This document shows, in pieces, positions 42,079 through 51,811 of a stretch of DNA of 64,000 nucleotides. The notes beneath the pieces are model-generated. The model did no database searches. It worked only from the letters and a program-made list of their open reading frames with translations, and was not told the origin of the DNA. Source of the DNA: Buchnera aphidicola (Cavariella theobaldi) (GTDB taxonomy: Bacteria; Pseudomonadota; Gammaproteobacteria; Enterobacterales; Enterobacteriaceae); NCBI RefSeq assembly GCF_964059165.1, contig NZ_OZ060413.1, positions 434,001 to 498,000 of the forward strand. The letters are read 5' to 3'. The stretch's first letter is position 1, and every line of letters begins with the position of its first letter. A program made the translations under genes and the position numbers.

Positions 42079-42708
42079 ATGCTATATAACCAGAATATTC
42101 AAAATAAAAAAATCATATCTGCACAATCTTTCATTCCTATGGTAGTTGAGCAAGATTCACGCGGAGAAAGAGCATACGATATATACTCGCGTTTATTAAA
42201 AGAACGCATAATTTTTATGACAGGTACTATTGAAGATAGTATGGCGAATAATATTATTGCTCAAATGCTATTTTTAGAATCTGAAAATCCCGAAAAAGAT
42301 ATATTTTTATATATTAATTCCCCAGGAGGTATTATTACATCAGGAATGTCTATATATGATACTATTCAATTTGTTAAACCAGATATTCACACTATTTGCA
42401 TGGGTCAAGCATGCTCTATGGGTGCATTTATATTAGCTTCCGGCACAAAAGGAAAAAGATCCTGTCTGCCGAATGCAAGAATTATGATTCACCAACCACT
42501 CGGTGGCTATCAAGGACAAGCATCCGATATCGATATTCATTCTCGTGAAATAATAAAAATAAAAAAAACCATTAATCAATTAATTGCATTACATACTGGT
42601 CAAACAATAAAAAAAATTAATAAAGATACCGATCGTGACTGCTTTTTATCAGCAGAGGAATCTAAAAAATATGGATTAATTGATTTTGTTTTAACTAATC
42701 GTCAATAA
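42079..42708 (+). CDS. clpP: ATP-dependent Clp protease proteolytic subunit
   Basis: This tetradecameric serine protease is 209 residues long. The nucleophile is S113 in G-Q-A-C-S-M-G-A, the His is H138 in MIHQP, and the third triad member is a C-terminal Asp. An N-terminal propeptide of about 16 residues is expected. It partners with ClpX encoded 48 nt downstream. An AGGA site precedes the ATG. Confidence 0.98.
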   Translation: MLYNQNIQNKKIISAQSFIPMVVEQDSRGERAYDIYSRLLKERIIFMTGTIEDSMANNIIAQMLFLESENPEKDIFLYINSPGGIITSGMSIYDTIQFVKPDIHTICMGQACSMGAFILASGTKGKRSCLPNARIMIHQPLGGYQGQASDIDIHSREIIKIKKTINQLIALHTGQTIKKINKDTDRDCFLSAEESKKYGLIDFVLTNRQ

Positions 42709-42756
42709 AAAAATCTATTTATTCAAAAAAAATCAATATAATATAGAGGTGTGAGA

Positions 42757-44040
42757 GTGATAGATAAAAAACAAGACGATACGAAGAAAATTCTTTATTG
42801 TTCTTTTTGTGGTAAAAATCAAAAAGAGGTAAAAAAATTAATTGCTGGTCCTTTAGTATATATTTGCAATGAATGTATTATATTATGTAATAATATTATA
42901 TTAGAAGAAAGAATAGAACAGCAAGAGGATACAACAAGCACGCTTAAATCATTGCCAAAACCGCATGAAATTAAAAAATATCTTGATGAATATGTCATCG
43001 GGCAAGATAAAACAAAAAAAGTATTGTCCGTTGCTGTATATAATCATTATAAACGGCTTCGTAATATTATAGAAAAAAAAAATAACATTGAATTAGGAAA
43101 AAGTAATATTTTACTCATCGGACCCACCGGTAGTGGAAAAACATTATTAGCGAAAACACTTGCTAAAAAATTAAATGTACCATTTATTATTGCTGATGCC
43201 ACTACTTTAACAGAAGCTGGCTATGTAGGAGAAGATGTTGAAAATATTATTCAAAAATTGCTACAACAATGTCAATATAATATAAAAAAAGCTGAGATTG
43301 GTATCATTTATATAGATGAAATTGACAAAATAGCAAAAAAATCTGATAATCCTTCAATTACTCGCGATGTTTCGGGAGAAGGAGTACAACAAGCACTTTT
43401 AAAGTTAATTGAAGGAACAATAGCATCAGTCCCTCCTCAAGGCGGTCGAAAACACCCTCAACAGGAATTTCTTCAAATTAATACAGAGAATATCTTATTT
43501 ATATGTTCTGGTTCATTTTTAGGCTTATCTAAAATTATTACTAAAAGAATAGACACGGGTAATAATATTGGTTTTACTGCAATGGTTAAGAAAAAGAATA
43601 AAAAATTATCTCAAAACAATACTTTAGAAAAAGTACAACCAGAAGATTTAATGAAATTTGGACTCATACCCGAATTTATTGGTCGATTGCCTATAATAAC
43701 TATTTTAAATGAATTAAATGAAAACACATTAATCAAAATATTATGTGAACCCAAAAATTCTTTAATTAAACAATACCAAACTTTATTTGAATTGGACAAG
43801 GTAAAATTAGAATTTAATATAGAATCTATTATAGCCATAGCAAAAAAAGCAATGTCTCGCAATACAGGTGCTAGAGGATTAAGATCTATTATTGAAAATA
43901 TTTTACTCGAAACGATGTACGAGTTACCATCTATGACACATGTAAAAAAAGTGTTAATAAATAAAGAAGTCGTTAATACCAATTCATCACCTAAGATAAT
44001 ATTAGAAAAAAATAAATCTCATAGCGTGTTTAATAGTTAA
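42757..44040 (+). CDS. clpX: ATP-dependent Clp protease ATP-binding subunit ClpX
   Basis: ClpX is an AAA+ unfoldase that feeds ClpP. I start at GTG 42757 (427 aa), because GAGGTG (42746-42751) is then well placed; the GTG at 42751 lies inside that Shine-Dalgarno. The zinc-binding domain has CSFCGK (C15, C18) and a second Cys pair at about 37-40. Walker A is GPTGSGKT, Walker [10 protein letters not shown]. The R-K-H pore loop and the ClpP-docking I-G-F tripeptide are present. Confidence 0.97.
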   Translation: MIDKKQDDTKKILYCSFCGKNQKEVKKLIAGPLVYICNECIILCNNIILEERIEQQEDTTSTLKSLPKPHEIKKYLDEYVIGQDKTKKVLSVAVYNHYKRLRNIIEKKNNIELGKSNILLIGPTGSGKTLLAKTLAKKLNVPFIIADATTLTEAGYVGEDVENIIQKLLQQCQYNIKKAEIGIIYIDEIDKIAKKSDNPSITRDVSGEGVQQALLKLIEGTIASVPPQGGRKHPQQEFLQINTENILFICSGSFLGLSKIITKRIDTGNNIGFTAMVKKKNKKLSQNNTLEKVQPEDLMKFGLIPEFIGRLPIITILNELNENTLIKILCEPKNSLIKQYQTLFELDKVKLEFNIESIIAIAKKAMSRNTGARGLRSIIENILLETMYELPSMTHVKKVLINKEVVNTNSSPKIILEKNKSHSVFNS

Positions 44041-44104
44041 ATCATTAATATATAATATTTCAAACAAAAGGAACAGCCCCTTTTATTTTGCGAACTGCTT
44101 AGTA

Positions 44105-44131
44105 TAGAATGCCAAATAACATCCCCAAAAT
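44105..44131 (+). promoter_or_regulatory. lon: Candidate sigma-32 (heat-shock) promoter of lon
   Basis: TAGAATG (44105-44111) and CATCCCCAAAAT (44120-44131) resemble the E. coli lon heat-shock promoter, as I recall it (TTGAATG..CATCCCCATAT), with nearly the same spacing. The run of C's stands out in AT-rich surroundings. The start codon is 80 nt downstream. Confidence 0.55.
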
Positions 44132-44211
44132 GAAATAATTATAGCTACAACGGTATAATTTATAATCTTGTATTTTCAAAAATAGCGGAAATTCAACTAA
44201 GAGAGAGCTCT

Positions 44212-46545
44212 ATGAATTCTGAGCGTTCTGAACGCATTACAATTCCTGTTTTACCATTACGCGATGTCGTTGTATATCCTCATATGGTTATTCCTTTATT
44301 TGTAGGCCGTAAAAAATCAATTCATTGTATTGAAACGGCAATACAAAACGACAAAAAAATTCTGTTAATTGCACAAAAAGAAGCTACTCAAGATGAACCT
44401 AATGAAAATGATTTATTTAATATAGGTACTATCAGTTCTATTTTACAAACATTAAAATTACCAGATGGTACTGTTAAAGTACTGGTAGAAGGAGTTCAAC
44501 GTGCTTGTATTAAAAAATTAACCAATGACGGTCAACACTTTGTTGCAGAAGTAGAAGTTATTATTCCTGCAGAAATATTAGAGAAAAAACAAGAAGTTTT
44601 AATTCGAACAACTATGAATCAATTCGAATCCTATATTAAACTCAATAAAAAAATTCCATCAGAAATAATAAATACTTTAAGTAATATTAAAAATGCTGAA
44701 AAACTAGCAGATACAATTGCAGCTCATATGCCATTAAAATTATCTGATAAACAATCAGTTTTAGAAATATATAATACCAATGAAAGATTAGAATTTTTAA
44801 TGGTTATTATGGTAACAGAAATAGATTTACTGAAAATAGAGAAAAGAATTAGAAATCGTGTTAAAAAACAAATGGAAAAAAGCCAAAGGGAATATTATTT
44901 AAATGAACAAATAAAAGCAATACAAAAAGAATTAGGCGATATGGATGACATTGTTGATGAAAATAAAATACTAAAAAGAAAAATAAATTCTTCAAAAATG
45001 CCTAAAGAAGCAAAAGAAAAAACGGAAGCAGAGCTAAAAAAATTAAAAATGATGTCACCTATGTCAGCAGAAGCTACAGTCGTTCGAAGTTATATTGATT
45101 GGATGATACAAGTTCCATGGAGTATAAGAACAAAAATCAAACGCAGCATACAAGAGGCTAAAAAAATTCTTGATGCTGACCATTTTGGTCTAGAAAAAGT
45201 AAAAGAAAGAATATTGGAATATTTAGCAGTACAAACTCGCATGAAAAAAGTCAAAGGACCTATTTTATGTTTAATTGGACCGCCAGGTGTAGGAAAAACT
45301 TCATTAGGCAAATCTATCGCAAGATCTACAGGTAGAAAATATGTCAGAATGGCCTTGGGAGGTATTAGAGACGAAGCTGAAATTAGAGGTCATAGACGTA
45401 CATACATAGGTTCTATGCCGGGCAAACTTATTCAAAAAATGATTAAAGCAAAAGTTAAAAATCCTTTGTTTCTATTGGATGAAATAGATAAAATGTCTTG
45501 TGATATAAGAGTGGATCCAGCATCAGCACTATTAGAAGTATTAGATCCAGAACAAAATATAAATTTTAATGATCATTATTTAGAGGTAGACTACGACCTT
45601 TCTGACGTGATGTTTGTAGCTACATCTAATTCTATGAATATACCAGCACCGCTTTTAGATCGAATGGAAATTATTCGGCTTTCAGGATATACAGAAAATG
45701 AAAAATTAAATATAGCTAAAAAATACTTATATCCGAAACAAATCGAAAGAAACGCATTACAAAAAGATGAACTAACAATTACCGACTGCGCTATTACAAG
45801 TATTATTCATTATTATACTCGAGAAGCTGGAGTCCGAAATTTAGAACGTGAAATCTCTAAAATTTGTCGAAAAGTCGTCAAAAATATATTATTAGATAAA
45901 ACTATAAAACATATTGAAATAAATGAAAAAAACTTAAAAAAATTTCTAGGAATTAAACGTTTTGATTATGGTAAAGGAAAAAGCTCCAATCATATTGGAC
46001 AAGTCATCGGATTAGCTTGGACAGAAGTAGGGGGAGAACTATTGACTATTGAAGCAGCTTGTATATCCGGAAAAGGAAAACTAACTTATACAGGATCTCT
46101 CGGAAAAATTATGCAAGAATCTATTCAAGCTGCATTAACAGTAGTGCGATCTCAGGCAAAAAAATTAAATATCCAAGAAAATTTTTATGAAAAAAATGAT
46201 ATACATGTACATGTACCTGAAGGGGCAACTCCAAAAGATGGTCCTAGCGCAGGCATTGCAATGTGTACTGCTATAGTATCATCTTTAACGAATAATCCTA
46301 TAAAATCTAATATTGCCATGACAGGTGAAATTACATTATGTGGACAAGTATTACCAATTGGAGGTTTAAAAGAGAAATTATTAGCTGCACATCGAGGAGG
46401 TATTAAAATAGTTGTAATTCCATATCAAAATAAAAACGATTTAGAAGAAATACCTCACAATATTATAGAAGGATTGTTAATACATCCAGTAAAAAAAATT
46501 CAAGAAGTATTGGAATTAGCATTGCAAAACAAACCTTATATTTAA
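44212..46545 (+). CDS. lon: ATP-dependent protease Lon
   Basis: Lon is a homo-hexameric AAA+ serine protease. This protein has 777 residues (E. coli 784). An N-terminal substrate-binding domain runs to about residue 300, Walker A is GPPGVGKT (about 356-363), and Walker B is LFLLDEIDK. The catalytic Ser is S679 in PKDGPSAG, the same number as in E. coli, and the Lys partner lies in GGLKEKLLAAHRGG. The last 15 nt or so of the leader and the first codons are strikingly similar to E. coli lon. Confidence 0.98.
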   Translation: MNSERSERITIPVLPLRDVVVYPHMVIPLFVGRKKSIHCIETAIQNDKKILLIAQKEATQDEPNENDLFNIGTISSILQTLKLPDGTVKVLVEGVQRACIKKLTNDGQHFVAEVEVIIPAEILEKKQEVLIRTTMNQFESYIKLNKKIPSEIINTLSNIKNAEKLADTIAAHMPLKLSDKQSVLEIYNTNERLEFLMVIMVTEIDLLKIEKRIRNRVKKQMEKSQREYYLNEQIKAIQKELGDMDDIVDENKILKRKINSSKMPKEAKEKTEAELKKLKMMSPMSAEATVVRSYIDWMIQVPWSIRTKIKRSIQEAKKILDADHFGLEKVKERILEYLAVQTRMKKVKGPILCLIGPPGVGKTSLGKSIARSTGRKYVRMALGGIRDEAEIRGHRRTYIGSMPGKLIQKMIKAKVKNPLFLLDEIDKMSCDIRVDPASALLEVLDPEQNINFNDHYLEVDYDLSDVMFVATSNSMNIPAPLLDRMEIIRLSGYTENEKLNIAKKYLYPKQIERNALQKDELTITDCAITSIIHYYTREAGVRNLEREISKICRKVVKNILLDKTIKHIEINEKNLKKFLGIKRFDYGKGKSSNHIGQVIGLAWTEVGGELLTIEAACISGKGKLTYTGSLGKIMQESIQAALTVVRSQAKKLNIQENFYEKNDIHVHVPEGATPKDGPSAGIAMCTAIVSSLTNNPIKSNIAMTGEITLCGQVLPIGGLKEKLLAAHRGGIKIVVIPYQNKNDLEEIPHNIIEGLLIHPVKKIQEVLELALQNKPYI

Positions 46546-46578
46546 ATATACAAAAAATTTCATCCTATATTTTGATAA

Positions 46579-46602
46579 GGCTGACAAAATAAATTGTCAG
46601 CC
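46579..46602 (+). terminator. Stem-loop after lon
   Basis: Perfect 9-bp arms GGCTGACAA/TTGTCAGCC enclose a 6-nt AATAAA loop 34 nt after the lon stop. A 10-bp palindrome TTGCGCGCAA (46604-46613) follows directly, then a T-run only at 46618-46625. It is much more GC-rich than its surroundings, so it is probably functional as a terminator or 3' end stabiliser. Confidence 0.5.
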
Positions 46603-46656
46603 GTTGCGCGCAAAATATTCTTTTTAAAAAACTATTAGGATAATTTAATTTTTAAT

Positions 46657-46916
46657 ATGAAGAATATAAAATTATGGTTAAAAAATATAATTGTAAAATC
46701 GGTATTGGGAATCGTTATTGTCTCATTAATATTAAGTACTATTTTTAGTTATACACCTTATAACAATTAAAATATATCGCTGCAGTTAAATACACAGAAT
46801 TTAATTATGCATATAGAAAATATTCATATTCTAAACAAGAAGAAAATACAATATTTAGTGAAAAATTTTTAATATTTCTGATAATAAAAAAAATTAAAAT
46901 TAACTATATACGATAA
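46657..46916 (+). pseudogene. ppiD: Eroded N-terminal fragment of ppiD
   Basis: PpiD is a periplasmic chaperone anchored by one membrane helix near SecYEG. From the ATG at 46657 a 37-codon frame encodes an N-terminal anchor (about residues 10-33, V-L-G-I-V-I-V-S-L-I-L) similar to PpiD, then stops. After a +1-type frame change the sequence Y-I-A-A-V-K-Y-T-E-F continues the PpiD pattern for about 30 codons before fading. The intact E. coli gene is about 1.87 kb; only about 1.3 kb separates lon's end from mdlA. The lon-(hupB)-ppiD-mdlA synteny supports the call. Confidence 0.75.
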
Positions 46917-47974
46917 AGAAAAATTATTTTAATTATTTATTTTCTGAACAATGAGAATAGTAAATGTATTAATAAATATAAATATTTTATTAAAAATTAA
47001 AAATCATAAATAATAGAATGATTCTCTTATAAAAAAATTCTTTAATAAAAAATGATTAATATTAAAAAAATATAATACAATCAAAAAAAATAAACACAAA
47101 GAGAAAGTATTTTTCAACAGTGAAATAATCTTTATACTACAGAAAAAATTATATAACAGTATCATTATAAACGAATTTAGTGGAAAAAAAATATATAGTA
47201 TTATGTGAATTCTAACTAAAAATTGATAATTTTGAAAATATCTATAAGATTTAAAGATCTTATGGTGTCTATTTTAAGGAAAGTATATTAAGTAAATATT
47301 GCAAAAAAATTATTTCTACAGATATAAAATCGATTTTTTAATAAAAAAAGCATGTTATCTAAAATAATTTTATTTAAAAAAAATATTAAAATACTTTAAT
47401 TATATTTAAAAAAAATTAAATATAAAATTCTTTAAAATTATATAAAACAATAAACAAGAAATTTCTTACAATTTTTATGATCAAGAAAATAAATTTAATG
47501 TTCTAATTAAAAAAATTTATTTTTTAATTAATATTTTTTAAAACATGCATGATTCATGATTATCATAAAAATGCAAAGAATAAATTTAAAAATTTAAAGA
47601 TGCAAAAAGATATTATATATTTATTAATTATATACAAGCATATAAAAGATATTCAAAAAAAATCGAAAATATATACAAAATACCGAGATAAAAATAATTA
47701 TTATAATAATTATTATCTAATAATATATATATCAAACAAATTATCCTTAAGACAAAGAAAATTATTGAAAAATATTAAAAAAAAAATAATACTGAAATAG
47801 GATTTAATTCCATTTAAAAAATGAACATAAAATGTTATGTATAAAAACAACAATATAAAATTCTTTTATAATCACTAAATAGTACAAAATATTATTGTTC
47901 CTATCACATTGGTACTTACAAGAAAATTGTGATATCAATATTAAATTTATATATATTAACTGTTAGGATTCTTT
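46917..47974. other. 1.06-kb decayed region, probable remainder of ppiD
   Basis: No intact gene is supported. The bases are about as A/T-rich as the genome allows. A frame of 83 codons (47549-47800) is rich in Lys, Ile, Tyr and Asn and resembles nothing I recognise. It could be the scrambled C-terminal end of ppiD or chance. A small hairpin (TAAGAT/ATCTTA) lies near 47248-47265. The mdlA promoter must be at the right end. Confidence 0.6.
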
Positions 47975-49708
47975 GTGATCTTATTTAAACAATTAAAATG
48001 GTATTTTATACGAGAATGGAAAAAATATATAGGATCTATTGTGCTTTTAATTGTAATTGCTTTTTTACAATTAATTCCACCTAAAATAATTGGAATATTA
48101 ATAGACTGTATTGTTAAAGATAACATTCATAGTACGACTATGTTACCTGGTGTTGGTATGATTGTATTAATTTCTATTGTGGTATATATTTTACGATATA
48201 TATGGAGAATACTTTTGTTTAGCGCCTCTTATCAGCTAGCAACTGAACTACGAGTAAAATTTTATTCTTATCTTAGTCAACAAAATCAAAAATTTTTTTT
48301 AAAAAATCGTACTGGCGATTTAATGGCTAGAGCTACAAATGATGTCGATCGTATAGTTTTTGCGGCTGGTGAAGGTGTTTTAACATTAGTTGATTCATTA
48401 GTAATGGGTATTTTAGTATTAATAATAATGAGTATACAAATAAATTTTCTATTGACAATTTTTTCATTAATACCAATGCCGATTATGGCTTATTTAATTA
48501 AAAAATATGGAGAAAAATTACATTATCATTTTACTCAATCTCAATCTGCTTTTTCTTTATTAAATACTGAAACACAAGAAATATTGAGCAGTATTCGTAT
48601 GATAAAAGCGTTTGGTATTGAAAAAAAACAAGAAGAAAAATTTTATCAAATAATTAAAAATGCAGGAAAAAAAAATATAAAAGTATCAAAAATAGATGCT
48701 TGTTTCGATCCTGTAATTTACTTATCAGTAGCTTTTTCAAACTTATTAGCTGTTATTGGAGGAAGTTGGTTGCTTGGCCATAAAATTATTACCATAGGTC
48801 AATTAACTACTTTTATTATGTATCTTGGATTAATGATTTGGCCTATGTTAGCGTTTGCATGGATGTTCAATATTCTTGAAAGGGGCAGTGCAGCTTGGAA
48901 TAGAATGAATCTTGTAATGCAAAACAAAAAAAATATTCAATCTAAAAAAAAATCTATTCCCAAAAATCCAGGTATATTAAATATTAATATCCATTCATTT
49001 TTTTATCCAAACAATCATTACGCAAATTTGAAAGATATTCAAATCACTTTGCATCCTGGAAAAATTTTGGGTCTTTGCGGACCCACGGGTTCTGGTAAAA
49101 CTACTATTTTAAATTTAATCCAACAACAATTTCAAATAAAAAACGGTCATATATGTTATCATTCATTACCATTATCAGAATTAAATATTGATCAATGGAG
49201 AAGTCGTATTGCTATCGTGAATCAAAACATATTTTTATTTTCAGACACGATAGAAAATAATATTTCTTTAGGAAATCCTCAGATATCTCTAAAAAAAATT
49301 GAACAAGCCGCGCAAATAGCAAATATTCATGAAGATATTTTAAATTTTTCTAAAGGATATCAAACCCAAATCGGAGAACGCGGAATTGCACTATCAGGCG
49401 GTCAAAAACAGCGTATATCAATTGCACGCGCATTACTATTAGATGCTGAAATACTAATATTAGATGATTCCTTATCTGCTGTAGATGGTAAAACTGAATA
49501 TAATATTTTAAAAAATATTTATCATTGGAAAAAAACTAGACATACATTGATTATTTGTGCACATCGTTTATCTGCATTATTGCATGCAGACGAAATTATA
49601 GTAATGAAAAATGGATTAATTACACAGCGTGGTAATCATATTTCTTTAAAAAAAGAAGATAATTGGTATAAAAATATGTATTATTACCAAAAACTAGAAA
49701 TAAAGTAA
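47975..49708 (+). CDS. mdlA: ABC transporter MdlA (half-transporter, exporter type)
   Basis: This 577-residue protein has an N-terminal six-helix membrane domain (about 15-300) fused to an ATPase domain. The start is GTG 47975 with AGGA at about 47965. Walker A is GPTGSGKTT, the signature LSGGQKQR, and Walker [14 protein letters not shown] has Asp where the catalytic Glu would be, as in E. coli MdlA. That suggests one degenerate ATP site in a heterodimer with MdlB. The substrate is unknown (lipid or drug-like). Confidence 0.95.
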   Translation: MILFKQLKWYFIREWKKYIGSIVLLIVIAFLQLIPPKIIGILIDCIVKDNIHSTTMLPGVGMIVLISIVVYILRYIWRILLFSASYQLATELRVKFYSYLSQQNQKFFLKNRTGDLMARATNDVDRIVFAAGEGVLTLVDSLVMGILVLIIMSIQINFLLTIFSLIPMPIMAYLIKKYGEKLHYHFTQSQSAFSLLNTETQEILSSIRMIKAFGIEKKQEEKFYQIIKNAGKKNIKVSKIDACFDPVIYLSVAFSNLLAVIGGSWLLGHKIITIGQLTTFIMYLGLMIWPMLAFAWMFNILERGSAAWNRMNLVMQNKKNIQSKKKSIPKNPGILNINIHSFFYPNNHYANLKDIQITLHPGKILGLCGPTGSGKTTILNLIQQQFQIKNGHICYHSLPLSELNIDQWRSRIAIVNQNIFLFSDTIENNISLGNPQISLKKIEQAAQIANIHEDILNFSKGYQTQIGERGIALSGGQKQRISIARALLLDAEILILDDSLSAVDGKTEYNILKNIYHWKKTRHTLIICAHRLSALLHADEIIVMKNGLITQRGNHISLKKEDNWYKNMYYYQKLEIK

Positions 49709-49741
49709 AAATAACCATAAAAATAGGTGAAAATTTATAAT

Positions 49742-51484
49742 ATGGATTGTCTTATTGAATTTTGGACTATTTTAAAACGTTTACTGATTTATACGATTCC
49801 CTGGAAAAAAAAAATAATATTTGCATGTATTTTAATTTTAATTGGAGCTATCTCTGAAGTATTAGGGCCTGTTTTAATAAATTATTTTGTTAAAAATATT
49901 ACTATTCAACAAGATTTAAATTTAACATTAAGTATCATATTAATTATTTTATTTATAATATTACAATTAATATCAGTATTTTGTAATTATTTTCAAAGCA
50001 TTCTATTTACTAATATATCCGTACAAATTATCAATAAATTACGTAAAAATATTATGAATAGTACTTTATATCAACCGATTCATTATTTTGATTCTCAACC
50101 TATAGGCACTATTCTTTCAAAAATCACCAATGATACTGAAGTTATAAAGGAACTGTATGACACAGTAATTCCAAATCTATTACGTAATATAATTCTTATG
50201 TTGATTATATTATTGACTATGTTCGCTTTAGAATGGCATATGGCAATAGTATCGGGATTAATGATACCATTAATTATCATAATAATGACATTATATCAAT
50301 ATTACAGCACACCATTTTTAAGAAAAATACGGTATTATAATGCAATAATTAATAATAAATTTAATGAAAGCATTAAAGGAATAAATATAATTCAACAATT
50401 CCGACAACAGTATAGATTTGAAAAAGAAATAAAAAAAATTAGTGACTTATATTATAAAGAACGTATAAAAATATTAAAATTAGATAGTTTTTTATTAAGA
50501 CCTTTATTAAGTTTAGTTTCTTCTTTAATATTATGTGCATTTATTATTATATTTAGTTCTTTTCCTATCGGTATTTTAGAAATAGGTGTTTTGTATGCAT
50601 TTATCACATATTTAAGTCGTCTTAGTGAACCATTAATTACTATTACTGTTCAGCAATCTATATTACAGCAAGCTATTGTTGCAGGTGAAAGAGTTTTTAA
50701 TATTATTGATTTACCAAAACAAAAGTATGGAAATAATAAAGAAAGTTTTACAAGTGGAACGATTAACATTACGAATCTTGACTTTTGTTATAAAAATAAT
50801 GTAAAAAATACATTATATAATATTAATATCGACATACAATCAAAAAATTTTATTGCATTGGTTGGTCATACTGGATGCGGAAAAAGTACTCTAGCAAATC
50901 TATTAATGGGATTTTATGAGATTAAACATGGTCAAATTTATTTAGATAATAAACCAATTAATTCCATTGATCATGATATTTTACGAAAAAATATTTTAAT
51001 GGTAGAACAAGAGCCAATAATTCTTGCAGATACTTTTTTTGAAAATATTGCTCTTGGAAGAAAAATATCTGAGAAAAATATTTGGAAAATATTAAAAACT
51101 GTTCATCTTACGTCATTAGTTTTGTCTATGCCAAAAGGTATTTATTCTCCTCTGGGAGAGGAAGGTGATATATTATCGATAGGCCAAAAACAATTACTAG
51201 CTATTGCAAGAATATTAGTAACACGGCCTAAGATATTAATATTAGATGAAGCAACTGCTAATATTGATTCAGAAACAGAACAAAAAATACAAAAAACTTT
51301 GTTGTCTATACAAAAATACTCTACATTAATTGTAATCGCTCATCGTATGTCAACTATTGTTAAAGCAGATCGAATTATTGTTTTAGAAAAAGGACGGATG
51401 ATTGAATCTGGAACACATGATCAGTTATTAAAAAAGAGAGGTAGTTATTGGGAAATATTTCAATTTCAATCGTTTTATAATTAA
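49742..51484 (+). CDS. mdlB: ABC transporter MdlB (half-transporter, exporter type)
   Basis: Partner of MdlA. The ATG at 49742 gives 580 residues, aligned with the E. coli start; a GTG at 49727 lies in the AGGTGA ribosome-binding site. A membrane domain of about six helices is followed by an ATPase domain with Walker A GHTGCGKST and a signature variant L-S-I-G-Q. Walker B is ILILDEAT with the catalytic Glu, so this subunit supplies the competent Walker B. It lies 33 nt after mdlA. Confidence 0.95.
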   Translation: MDCLIEFWTILKRLLIYTIPWKKKIIFACILILIGAISEVLGPVLINYFVKNITIQQDLNLTLSIILIILFIILQLISVFCNYFQSILFTNISVQIINKLRKNIMNSTLYQPIHYFDSQPIGTILSKITNDTEVIKELYDTVIPNLLRNIILMLIILLTMFALEWHMAIVSGLMIPLIIIIMTLYQYYSTPFLRKIRYYNAIINNKFNESIKGINIIQQFRQQYRFEKEIKKISDLYYKERIKILKLDSFLLRPLLSLVSSLILCAFIIIFSSFPIGILEIGVLYAFITYLSRLSEPLITITVQQSILQQAIVAGERVFNIIDLPKQKYGNNKESFTSGTINITNLDFCYKNNVKNTLYNINIDIQSKNFIALVGHTGCGKSTLANLLMGFYEIKHGQIYLDNKPINSIDHDILRKNILMVEQEPIILADTFFENIALGRKISEKNIWKILKTVHLTSLVLSMPKGIYSPLGEEGDILSIGQKQLLAIARILVTRPKILILDEATANIDSETEQKIQKTLLSIQKYSTLIVIAHRMSTIVKADRIIVLEKGRMIESGTHDQLLKKRGSYWEIFQFQSFYN

Positions 51485-51496
51485 AATTATTATATT

Positions 51497-51608
51497 TTAA
51501 GCTTCTGTTAGCTTTATCACCACACCTGTATTACTTGATCTAGCTGCTTCTTTCCAGACCTGACTATTTATTCAATTTTACAGTGTGAGAGACTAACAGA
51601 AAGCTTAA
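51497..51608 (-). ncRNA. ffs: 4.5S RNA of the signal recognition particle
   Basis: The minus strand contains GTCAGGTCTGGAAAGAAGCAG (core, about 51543-51563), the SRP Ffh-binding domain, with the asymmetric loop and GGAA tetraloop. The ends pair through TTAAGCTT(T)CTGTTAG / CTAACAG-AAGCTTAA, giving an RNA of about 112 nt, close to the E. coli 114 nt. The helix pair closing the tetraloop is U-A instead of C-G, a compensatory change. Exact 5' and 3' ends are inferred from the outer stem. Confidence 0.92.
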
Positions 51609-51811
51609 TATTATATTGAATTAATTTTTAGTTATATGTATATAAAAATTATAATTATATTATCTCAAAAAAAAATATTTTTTACAACTCATATTTTAAA
51701 AATAAATAAAAATTTTATTATTTAAAAATATCTAAAATAAGATAGAGTTAAAATGATTATGTAATATTGAAATATGATAAAATAGATTTTTAATAAAAAA
51801 GAATATATTGT

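Noticed and set aside
47549-47800. 83-codon frame in the ppiD scar as a real gene
   Set aside because: The composition is what random A/T-rich DNA gives (Lys/Ile/Tyr/Asn), and it has no recognisable domain or ribosome-binding site.
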